From contig OZ005704.1 of the NCBI GenBank assembly GCA_963930775.1, positions 4,154,001 to 4,218,000 of the forward strand: a stretch of DNA of 64,000 bases, written 5' to 3'. Origin of the DNA: Cliona cf. orientalis (taxonomy: Eukaryota; Porifera; Demospongiae; Clionaida; Clionaidae). Below, in pieces: positions 44,701-53,208 of the stretch. Under the pieces are notes generated by a model. That model saw only the letters and a program-made list of their open reading frames with translations. It did no database searches and had not been told where the DNA came from. Position numbers and translations under genes: made by a program. Position 1 is the stretch's first letter. Every line of letters starts with the position of its first letter.

Positions 44701-47700
44701 GTAAGTGTTAATTTCAGGGTGCACTACATTAATAATGATAAGATATACAAAATTGTACTCAATGCTTACTAGTTCATCAAGAATAGATTCCTTTTCTTTC
44801 CTTTTTTGCTTTGCTATTTCTGCCTCCAATACTTGTGCCTCTTTGTTCCTTAGGTCTTTTTCCAATCTTTCTTGTTCGAGCTGTGTTAACCTCAAGTGTT
44901 CACTACGAAGCTACAGCATAAAGTCACCATGTGGATCGTGCTATTACATATTAAACCTTCAGAATTATATCACCCCCTTCTGCTGCTTTGTATCATGCAA
45001 TACCGTAGAAACTGGTTGTTAAGTGTATGCGCTTTAATTTGTAGCACTTAGGAAGTACAATATGCTTAACAAAAAATGCATAATTAAAATGGCTTAACAC
45101 AGTAGGCAGGGCATGCATAACAAACATGCCTAGGGTACAAAGTAGGCCAAAAGCAAACAGAGAGCTAATTCTCAAAGTCACTCCTCTCCAGCCTACATTC
45201 TGCCTTGGGTCATTTAACCGATTATTTGTCTTTCTGGGGGTGTGTGCCTAACAAAGTTCACACAATGGATAGCGGCCAGATAAGCGGTCCTAATAGCTAC
45301 AAATACAGCTATACTTTCCTCAAAAGTAGCGGTCACCCCATCAAATTGTATCTCAACCTTACAATATTATATAGAGTGTATCATGTCTTTGGTCTTGGTG
45401 TTTCACAACAAAGGCCAGCTACAAAGTTTACCTGTACCTGTACACGTGGCAATCTGAATACACAAAAATATAATTTTATTAAAATGGGTGGAGCTCAGCA
45501 TGCTTATATGCAATTCAGTAAAGCAGCCACCTCAATACAGCAGCCAGCTTACTCTGGTCCCAAGGAAACCGTTATAACATTTCACTGTACTCCAGTGCTG
45601 CAGAAGTGGTGGTTCTCAAGACAATCTTACCTGTTTCTCTCTGTTTTTAAGAATCAGAGTTTGATTTTCTTTCTTGTAAAGATTCATCTTCTTCTTTGTT
45701 TCCTCAACATCAATTCCATTCGCAAGATTGAATACTATTTAATAAACCATTATATCACCTGTTCATTCCTTATGCAGTAAAAAAAACAGTGATGTTCATT
45801 TCATTCTGCACCATCCAGTAATATCGCACCATTCATGCTAGCTGTACCGATCGAGGTTTGAAGTCTGCTATCAACAATCCATAAATCTTGCATTGTCAAT
45901 CAATCTCCAGATGTGATCGCTTGGATAGAGCGAAGCTTCTCTTTTGGCTTTCTTATACTCTTGAGGCATCATTTAATGTCATGCTAGCTACGATTGGGAT
46001 AGTCAATTGCACGTTCCATCATGTCAGTCTCCGCTCATCCTGTTCTCACTGTGTATCGAAAACGGTCGGTCTCGATGGGGCAGAACAGAACGAAACGTCA
46101 CCGTTTTTTGTTTCTACTGTACTAACTTACTAATTGTCTCCACCTCCTCCAAATAGTCATTGTACTCCCTTAATGACTTAAAATCCCTTTCTGTTTTGTT
46201 ATAGCTGCATACAAATTTGTGCAAGTTTCAAGTGCAAAAGTCGACAATATTACACTTAAATATATACTTCCAGTGTATAAAGGTTTGCATCCTACTGATC
46301 ATTAACGCTGCATTAACTTTAACTACTTCTTACACCTGTTCTTGCGATGCCCATTCATTCATAACATAAGACTATAATAATATTATGTTCCTCCCTCCCA
46401 AACCCAAGCAGTACATATGACTGCTTTCTCTACTCCACATAAGGGGAGTGTGAAATACATTCTTATAAGCAGCAGGTAATTCCCAAATTAAGCCAACGAG
46501 GGAACTGGCGGCTGATTGTTAATCTTTCAGCCCCAGATGACCTTAGCGTCAACGATGGCATAGATGGGGGCCTTACTTCTCTGACTTACACCACCATGGA
46601 TGACATCATTGAGCAAGTTACGGCTCTTGGGAAGGGAGCTTAGTTAGCCAAAATGGATGTTGAATCAGCTTTCCGCATCATTCTGGTCCACCCACAGGAT
46701 CGGCCGCTATTGGGCATGAAGTGGAAGGGTCTGCTCTACATTCTACCACTACCTGGATGACTTTGTCGTAATCGGCGTGCCAGCATCAAATGAATGTGCA
46801 CGTAGTCTAGAAACTCTCCTGGATGCCTGCAAGGAGCTCGGTATCCCGGTAGCAGCTCACAAATGCACTGGCCCACAAATGCACTGGCCCAACAACATGC
46901 CTATAGTTTTCCTGGGCATACGGATTGATACAGTGAGCATGGAGATCACCTTGCCGGAAGAGAAGCTGGATCAAGTTAAAAGTCTTCTCGCAGCCTGGAA
47001 GGGAAGCACCCGCAGAGAGCTCCAACCACTAATTGGGCACCTAGCTCCAACATGCTGCAAAAGTGGTGCGTCCAGGGAGAAGGTTTATTCGGGGCATGCT
47101 TTTGTTGCTCCAAGGACTCAAAAAGCCACACCATTACACCAGGCACAACGCATCCTTCTGGGCGGATCTGCACTGGTGGCAGACATTCGTCTCATCTGGA
47201 ACGGGGTATCGATCTTATATCGCCTCAACCGGCAAGCCACAGACTCAGAATTCCACACAAATGCTTCGGGTTCATGGGGTTGCGCAGCACTGTGGGAAGG
47301 ATACGGGTTTCAACTCCCATGGGTGTCTTGCCCCTCTTTTGCCTCAGCATCAATTGCCCCTAAAGAACTACTTCCAGTTGTGCTCGCTGCCAGTACATGG
47401 GGCAATAATTATTGGTCGGGAAAAACGATCCTGTGCCATTCGGATAACGAAGCTGTGGTTAACGTGATTAACACAGGCTCATGTAAAGAATCTCATCTGG
47501 TTCATATAATGCGCTACCTATTCTTTATCGAGTCAACGCTAAACTTCACTCTTACTGCAAGACACATTCCAGGAAAATGCAACTCGGATGCCGACACCCT
47601 CTCAAGAGATGCTATGCATTCATTTCTCTCCTCCCACCCACAGGCAAACCATCTCCCCACACCTCTAAGGCCAGAACCTTACATCGGTGACCCCAGACTG

Positions 47701-50298
47701 GATCAAATCGTTCGGCACTTCCTTCATCGAGCTCTAGCCCCATCTACCCATCGCAGTGTTTCCCCCAGCATACCTGAATCAGGGTGGGCCACCAGGTTTG
47801 ACTTTGGGCTAATTGGATAAATATCAAAGAAATTGGTGGAGTTTAAAGCCACAGCTTAATTAAAAGCCTATGAATATCATTAAGCACCCCGTTTGGATTC
47901 TGTTCAGGGGAATCCCTGCCGTCGTTCTTATGAGGCAGCCCATAAATGCTTCCTGTCATTACATTTCACCTCGCGGTTACAGGGACAGCTCCCTCGAAGT
48001 TGAAAACAATCCTTGCGCTCCCCATGGCAATTCCTGGGCTCTACTAGAATTCTAAGTGTTATCTGGGGATATAAATTTACATCCCTTGGCTAATGCTCCT
48101 GGGAATGCCAAATATACATCACTAGCTGATATTCAAAGTCAAGTGATTGATGTACTTGGTGACCATGTACAGACCAATATCCTTAAGTCATAGAGGCCCA
48201 GTTCTTTTCTATAGTGGCTGACGAAGTGACTGTTTAAACAAGGAGCAGCTTAGCATAGTTCTTAGGTACATGTATATCGATCCAGATAATCTCCAAGTTC
48301 GTGAAGATTTTGTTCAGTTCATTGAGTGTGATACTGGCATCGTGCACTTGCTGACAAGATGACCAGCTTTTTCGAGGCACACGGTCTAGATCTTCACAAA
48401 TTGCGTGGTCAAGGTTATGATGGTGCGGGAAATGTATCGGGAAAAACAAATGGAACAGCAGCAATCATATCTTCATACTATCCTCTAACCATGTATCTTC
48501 ACTGTGCCTCTCACACTCTCAATTTAGCTGTGGTCAAATCCCTTGATGTCCAATGTGTTCGGAATATGATTGGGATCGTGAATAAGGTCTCCATTTTTTC
48601 TTCACTAATCCCAAGCAGCGAAGAAAGCTTGAAGAAGCTATCCAAGCAACCCAACCAACATCTTCAGTCCTTAAATTGAAAGATCTTGCCGTACAAGGTG
48701 GATCGAATGGATTGATACACTGGACAGATTCAAGGATTTACACCCATCCATTGTGGCATACTTTTAAAGCATTTCAGTCGAGGGATCAACCAACTGGACG
48801 TCTGATTCTCTGACAGATGCCAATACACTTTTGTTAGCGATCACTACCACTGATTTTTTAAGTGCTTTGGTAATTGGTTAACTATTTGCTGGCACTTGCA
48901 TGTAGTTTGCAGGCAGAGGCAAAGGATATTGTTGAGGCAGTCACAGAAGTCGACAATGTTAAGGATGTTCTGACTGATGTGCATGAGAATGTTGACACAT
49001 ATCATGGTCAGTGGTTTGTGGAAGTGGAGAAGATGTGTGACTCTATTTGAATACAATCTTCGCTTCCCCGTATGTGTGGCCGCCAATCTCATCGCTTCAA
49101 TGTTTCTGCTCAAGATCCGTCTGAATAATTATCGACGCTCAGTTACAATTCCAGTCTTGGATCACCTTTCGTCAGAGATACATGTAGAATCCCGGTTTAG
49201 CATTCACCAGAAAACAGCTCTACTTGGATTGTACTTGATCCCATCAATTGCAATCACAAAGAAGTTTGAAGAGATTGTTGAGAAACTTAGTCCATTAGAG
49301 AAGATGTACGAGCGCGATTTCAAAGACAGTACCTTTCAGAATGAGCTACATCAATGGTATCTGAAGTGGGAGAAAGAGAAAAATCTTCATGGAGTTTATG
49401 CTCTTCCAGTTAGCTTATCTCATACCTTGCACCATGTATCATCCTATTATACCAATATTGGTGTTCTTTTGAACTTCACTGGTTACTTCCTGCTCTTCAG
49501 AGGGATACAATGTACTTTAATGTGCCTAAAAGTGTAAAAACAGCCCTCAGATCTACCATGAGCGATGAAGGGCTCACTTCCTTGACATTACTCCATGTTC
49601 ACAGAGATATAGACATTGAAATATCGGAAGTAATCAATGAGCTTGCTAGACGCCACCCAAGGCGTATACAACTTGCAAGCATTCTTCAAGATTAAAACTT
49701 GCATAATTATAGCATATCTTTATTATAATGACTGAATCTGTAGTAAATATTACACTTAAAAATTGATAAGATATACCAGTTGCAGTATTAAAAAAAAATC
49801 CAATAGCTTCCGCCTCCGGCATATCCCCCTCCCGCACCCATCCCATATGACCAGCAAGCTGGCCATCATCAGCACCCCCTCCTGGCTATGCCACTGGCAA
49901 GCGCATAGTAGATAGGTCTTCTAGTATCCTAAGAATGTGTGGTGGGGGTGGGGGTTGACTTACTCTTTTAAAGTCTTTTTTCTGACATCTACTTCCTTTT
50001 CTATATGCGAGTCATCAAACTGTTGCTGCCGAAACTGATTTCTTCTCAAAGCAACTCCACACACAGGACACGGCCCAGAAGGACGAGCAAACACAGAGTC
50101 TATGCAGGCCTCACATCTATAGTACATAATTAACTCATAAATCAGCTGGAGCAGCACAAGCTCTCTAGGTATTGCCCATCACAAATTAAAACATGCTTAT
50201 AGCACATCTTACAGCTTATGTCCACATATATTGACCATCAATCTCATCCCAGGGTTTTGGTAGGAGTTGGTCTTACAACGAGGACATTCTTGCTCCAT
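32758..50298 (-). CDS. MNAT1: MNAT1/MAT1: CDK-activating kinase (TFIIH) assembly factor, seven exons
   Basis: Exons on the minus strand: 50298-50213, 50116-49964, 46204-46131, 45734-45631, 44910-44770, 33088-32963 and 32904-32758. All junctions are GT-AG, and the phases join to a single 276-residue protein ending at TAG 32758-32760. Residues 1-60 form a C3HC4 RING: CPRC, then the C-H-C of NICGHKLCEAC and the last pair in CPVC. Next come [20 protein letters not shown], the [13 protein letters not shown] block, [12 protein letters not shown] and a long coiled coil ending KESILDEL. The C-terminal end has [16 protein letters not shown]. This is the order of human MAT1 (309 residues), which bridges CDK7 and cyclin H in the nucleus. 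The human-type C-terminal tail after the GPxVPELE motif is shorter here. Introns 2 and 5 are loaded with transposons. Confidence 0.93.
32905..32962 (-). other. MNAT1 intron 6 (58 bp)
   Basis: GTAGGTGATC donor and TATTCTCAG acceptor. The shortest intron of the gene, in contrast to the 11.7-kb intron 5 next to it. Confidence 0.85.
34300..34912. mobile_element. 613-bp TA-MITE with CCGTATAGC ends, clean insertion
   Basis: TA-CCGTATAGCGCCTTAATTTC at the left, GCTATACGG-TA at the right. Other copies of repeat C read GGGCCATAACTTTAATTC without interruption, which fixes the empty site and proves a TA duplication. A 76-bp internal duplication around ACCACGCCCACAAACTGATAG is also present (about 34465-34610). 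Confidence 0.9.
35546..35766. mobile_element. 221-bp TA-MITE with CCGGAAATATTGGCGGG arms
   Basis: TA-CAGTGTAGCCGGAAATATT at the left and TTTTCCGGTTATACGG-TA at the right. The interior holds GGCGGATTTTAATTTGGCGG. A relative split by later insertions is at 55730-58833. Confidence 0.8.
36070..36550. mobile_element. 481-bp TA-MITE with GGTTAATAAGCGC arms
   Basis: TA-CCGTAGAGTCTGGTTAATAAG at the left and CTTATTAACCAGACTTTACGG-TA at the right. It interrupts a repeat C unit in its CTTAGTGTATAACAAG segment, which reads continuously in other units. Part-copies of this family occur at about 45003-45120 and 59880-60075. Confidence 0.85.
37810..38045 (-). repeat. Dispersed repeat family A, copy 3 (reverse)
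   Basis: Reverse relative of 60-420, carrying a (CAGA)n tract and the terminal hairpin AACCCTCG...CGAGGGTT at 38024-38040. Confidence 0.7.
39174..39494. mobile_element. 321-bp palindromic MITE with CCAGGGTTTCTTTCAG ends
   Basis: CCAGGGTTTCTTTCAG at the left and CTGAAAGAAACCCTGG at the right, with G-rich and C-rich runs (about 39185-39202 and 39418-39436) that could pair. CTG occurs on both outer flanks and may be a 3-bp duplication. Confidence 0.75.
39495..41100. other. Intronic DNA without a recognised feature
   Basis: Inside MNAT1 intron 5. A segment near 40355-40440 (CTGTATATGCTCGAATACAAG) looks like one end of a TA-MITE whose partner end I cannot find. Confidence 0.4.
41330..41700 (-). 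other. Coding-like segments of unknown origin in MNAT1 intron 5
   Basis: Three stretches have protein-like composition on the minus strand. One at 41644-41450 ends in a hydrophobic helix ([17 protein letters not shown]) followed by a charged tail, like a C-terminal membrane anchor. A second at about 41460-41340 has [19 protein letters not shown] third frame nearby carries [19 protein letters not shown]. They could be exons of a nested gene or a decayed transposon. I cannot connect them securely. Confidence 0.3.
42393..42591 (-). CDS. Possible first two exons of a gene nested in MNAT1 intron 5
   Basis: Exon 42591-42537 starts ATGGAGCCAACTAAG and ends at donor GTAGGTG. Exon 42451-42393 follows acceptor TTGAATAG and ends at donor GTAATACC. 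Together they give 38 in-frame codons beginning [10 protein letters not shown] and ending CPHAFQ. A third exon may begin after ACATACCAG at about 41712, which would add 18 codons and a stop. No family is recognised. The case rests on phase and splice consensus only. Confidence 0.35.
43356..43930 (-). pseudogene. piggyBac-type transposase relic
   Basis: Two overlapping frames show the DDE_Tnp_1_7 pattern in pieces. The frame 43927-43646 has [17 protein letters not shown], the block before the first catalytic Asp. The frame 43700-43356 has [20 protein letters not shown] and [11 protein letters not shown], which in intact enzymes follow the IDE motif. The expected IDE is degraded to DCHQR here. 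Frame changes and the missing acidic residue show that it is dead. The RG-rich and acidic stretch at 44230-44500 on the same strand may be its N-terminal region. Confidence 0.75.
44230..44500 (-). pseudogene. RG-rich and acidic-serine coding relic
   Basis: One frame reads an alternating Arg-Gly tract ([20 protein letters not shown]); another, just upstream, reads an acidic Ser/Thr-rich stretch with [20 protein letters not shown]. PiggyBac transposases often have such acidic N-termini, so this may be the start of the relic at 43356-43930. Alternatively it is an unrelated fragment. Confidence 0.4.
46470..47757 (+). pseudogene. DIRS-type RT-RNase H relic
   Basis: The frame begins with [18 protein letters not shown] and passes a stop (TAG at about 46641) before [20 protein letters not shown]. 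It then jumps by a deletion of roughly 150-200 bp straight to [11 protein letters not shown], losing the RT palm between. RNase H follows in the open frame 46777-47757 with [35 protein letters not shown] and SDADTLSRD; the first Asp of RNase H is Asn here. It breaks off in the start of the recombinase ([13 protein letters not shown]), where repeat D begins. It belongs to a different DIRS family from 17.7-23.3 kb and is inactive. Confidence 0.85.
47758..47885 (+). repeat. Repeat D, copy 1
   Basis: From TGTTTCCCCCAGCATACCTG to about TTAAAAGCCTATGAAT. It matches 63581-63705. Here it cuts off the DIRS relic and lies before the hAT relic. Confidence 0.8.
47890..49695 (+). pseudogene. hAT transposase relic (ZMYM1-like, DUF4371 plus hAT dimerisation)
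   Basis: Fragments in all three frames follow the order of ZMYM1-like hAT proteins. They are CAPHGN near 48015, [20 protein letters not shown] near 48120 with a stop in place of the next residue, and the frame 48359-48679 with [18 protein letters not shown] and [19 protein letters not shown]. After that come a frameshift, the frame 48977-49537 with [13 protein letters not shown], and the dimerisation end at 49510-49695 with [14 protein letters not shown] and [20 protein letters not shown]. Several frameshifts, stops and a roughly 100-bp deletion before the dimerisation domain make it non-functional. It lies antisense in MNAT1 intron 2. Confidence 0.85.
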
Positions 50299-50387
50299 TG
50301 TTCAGCCTGCTACGCAAGTCAACACGTGGGCTCAGTACAGAGGCAGGTGTAGTCTCGTGCCCAGCCCCTCCTAGGCCTATAGGAGGG

Positions 50388-51248
50388 GGTTGGTGCAAAA
50401 GCTGGACTCTGGACTCTGGACTGGACTCATGGACTGGACTGTGGACTGAGATTTGGACTCGATTTTGGACTGATGCCCAGGGCGATGACGACCATTTCCA
50501 AGAGACTGCGAATATATAGAATATGATAGAAGGCACGGTGCAAGCTAGGCTAGTCACAAGCGGTCTTGTACGTACGTTCCCAGGCCCTTCAGGATACGAG
50601 GTTAAGTCTCAAGGAGCTGGCCTGGAGGCTACTTGTAAGCATGTAGAAGTTGCAAAATCGGTGAGCCCAGCTGGGATGGCATCTCCTCACAGGAGTGGAC
50701 TTCAATATCACCGAGACGCCTACGGAGGCTATTAAAAGGGACAATGAGACTGATAGCACCATACCCTCACGCTCAAGTTATGTGGAGACTCGGGATAAGT
50801 CAGAGTGGATTAAATTTTATAAAACACTGCATGTAGAAAGTATCTACCTTATGCTCAAACTTAGTCTCGAATTCAGGCTCCTCCTCGAAAACCAGCCTGC
50901 GTTCGAGGCTTCTTTGGCCTCATCTCTCAGTTGTAGAGCATTAAGTCTCTCATCCCCAGCTCCGTGTGCTTGAAAGGGGGCTGGGAATGAGACTATCTTT
51001 CACTGCATCCGAGTCTCAACTTGATGCCCAATGCCCTGAGGAGATGCACCCCTCACCAATTTTCCAAGGGAAATAATCAGCTCTACCTCTACATACAAGC
51101 AGCTCCTTTAATAGTACATTCTATCTGCCTCCAACCGAGTTTATTGTTGGAAATAGTCGTCATCGCCCTGCGCATCAGTCCAAAATCGAGTCCAAATCTC
51201 AGTCCACAGTCCAGTCCATGAGTCCAGAGTCCAGCTTTTGCACCAACC
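50388..51248. mobile_element. 861-bp element with GGTTGGTGCAAAAG ends, 90 bp upstream of MNAT1
   Basis: The left end GGTTGGTGCAAAAGCTGGAC and its complement at the right enclose inverted arms of about 100 bp, rich in TGGACT repeats. CTATAGGAGG occurs next to both ends (50377-50386 and 51249-51258), pointing to a 9- to 10-bp duplication. There is no transposase. The outermost bases resemble the human mariner MITE MADE1, but the duplication length does not fit mariner, so the class is open. Confidence 0.75.
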
Positions 51249-51329
51249 CTATAGGAGGAGCTGAGTACGGGTACGTACCCGTATATACCTCTGTATACAT
51301 GTACTGAGCCACGTACGTACTGTCATCAT

Positions 51330-51490
51330 GTGCAGATGTGTCATACTTCAACTCGTCCCCCCCCCCAAGTTGGTCCCCCCGGACCATCCAAAGCGCTACC
51401 ATGTACCATTGGTCCCCCCGGACCATCTGTAGCGCTTTAAGTGGTCCCACTAGGACCATCCTCAGTGCTCTACACAGTCCCCCTTGCCAC
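51330..51490 (+). repeat. Short tandem repeat, GGTCCCCCCGGACCAT units
   Basis: Three units of about 45 bp, each with GGTCC...GGACCATC followed by AGCGCT or a variant. The units are individually palindromic. Confidence 0.75.
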
Positions 51491-51509
51491 AGTTGCACCC
51501 TGCCATTTT

Positions 51510-52085
51510 TACCCCGCGCGCATGCGCAAGGGGATAAAGTAATCGGTCGTGTCGTCGTTGTTGTTAGCAGAAAAATCGCCATATCTGGAGGTCTAGGCAC
51601 CTGAGCAACTAGTAAGCACAATGAATCAGTCGAATTTGGTTAAAAACGGGCTTCAGTATGTTTCGAATCGAGGGATATGGTCCACGAGCGTCACAAATGG
51701 TGCTTTTTTGTTAGCCTTCGTAACCACGCCTATCGACCGTACCCACCAATGCATTACGCATGCAGGCCTTGTGCATGTGCTTTCTGCTCATGCGCATAAC
51801 ATTATGGACTGGTAAAGGTCGTTAATAATGCTGGTGGCACACGTTAGGCTGGTAAGCTTTCCACAGACTGGAATGCAAAGCCCCAGTCTAGATCTGGTGC
51901 AGAGAGAGAGAGTCAGTGGTGTTTGGGCTGGTCACATGATCACCAAGAGCCCTATAGCTATTATAATTATTATTATAACCAATGGCTTATGGGGTCTATA
52001 AGCCCTTGATGCAACCAAGCAGCAACAAAAACAGATTTATAGATTGCGCAATGTGCGCGCAGGGTATGTGCTCTACAGAGCTCTA
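51510..52085 (+). repeat. Dispersed repeat family B, copy 2
   Basis: Matches 540-1190 in the same orientation; it has a single copy of the 53-bp unit that is duplicated there. Confidence 0.8.
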
Positions 52086-53208
52086 GTCTTTAAATTTCAT
52101 ACCAAGAGCTGAATATCATTATGAATATGCATGGTAGCTAGCTTGACAGTATCATCTTTCTCTGTGCATTTTTCTGTATCTGTCTAACCACCCCTCAACT
52201 TTAATCAATGTAGCTACAGTCAGGTGGATATTGCTACCACGGCACTATATTATTATAATATTTGGTGATGTACTGAAATAGCCCCGACTTGTGTTCTAAT
52301 ATTGAGATGTTGGCCCATGACCTTCAGCACCATGGCCACCCCTGATTATTATTGCACTGATGATGGTAACTGTATGGTTACCGAAACTTTTGCTGGCTAG
52401 AGTAAACAAGAGAAACTCTATCAATATTGTTACTGGTAATGCTCGTGAAATCTATCCGCATCCGCTGATGAAGCTGAAATCTGCAGCCCTATGGAACCAA
52501 CTCATAATGTAACACGGTTATACTATAACAAAATAGTGGTTCATATCTCCTAGTAGTCTAGATCTGGCCGGTGCAGATTTTTATCACCGGGACCTCCAGT
52601 AGCTACATACAATTAAAATTAAATTTTGTGCAACATAACATGCTATGCCAATATACAGCATGTGGCTATTGAATATGACATTGGCTACAAAAGAAACAAT
52701 CCAGTAGCCAATTTGGATATATTTTCATAGCTTTGGGAACCCCTAAATAATATTGTAGCTAGAATAAGAGAATGCACAAAATACAGAATCTGATATTGCA
52801 CAAGATATGGAGAACGAGAATAGGAGAATGCACAAGATACAGGGAATGTACAGGACACAGAGAATGCACAAGACGTAAAGTATTCATTTAGATTCAGCGA
52901 TATCTTGGCAGAGTGCCGATGGACAAATCCACGGACAGTGTGGGGATGTCAACTTTTTCATTGGGTGCCTAGCACCTAGGTAATGATATAACTTTTGATG
53001 CAATTCCTATAAAACTCATGATGGCCTCTCTGGAGCCATTATGAGAGTTACTTGCTAGCCTTTTATGTTCAGATGTTTGCATGTATGTACTTGTATGGTG
53101 TCTGTAATTATATAATATGTATACCTCGACCCACTTATAATTTTCCTCTACTAAGTTGACATGCATGTAATATTTTCAGAACACTGATTAGGTAAAAGGT
53201 GACACAAA
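52086..53208. other. Intergenic; minisatellite at 52765-52880
   Basis: Units of the type AGAATGCACAAGATACAG recur four to five times between about 52765 and 52880. No gene is recognisable in the rest. Confidence 0.5.

Larger units (their letters stand above)
33089..44769 (-). other. MNAT1 intron 5 (11.7 kb), repeat-filled
   Basis: Donor GTAAGCATTG after the DEL codons, acceptor TACACACACCCAG before ATATTTTCTG. Inside are the repeat C cluster, four TA-MITE-type elements, one copy of repeat A, a 321-bp palindromic MITE, possible coding segments at 41.3-42.6 kb and a piggyBac relic. Confidence 0.85.
46205..49963 (-). other. MNAT1 intron 2 (3.8 kb) holding two transposon relics
   Basis: Donor GTAAGTCAAC after the KKTLK codons, acceptor GTATGCAG before CTATAAC. 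It contains a DIRS-type RT-RNase H relic and a hAT relic, both on the opposite strand to MNAT1. Confidence 0.85.

Noticed and set aside
51338-51604. 88-codon proline/serine-rich ORF
   Set aside because: It runs across the GGTCCCCCCGGACC tandem repeat and into repeat B, so it is a repeat artefact.
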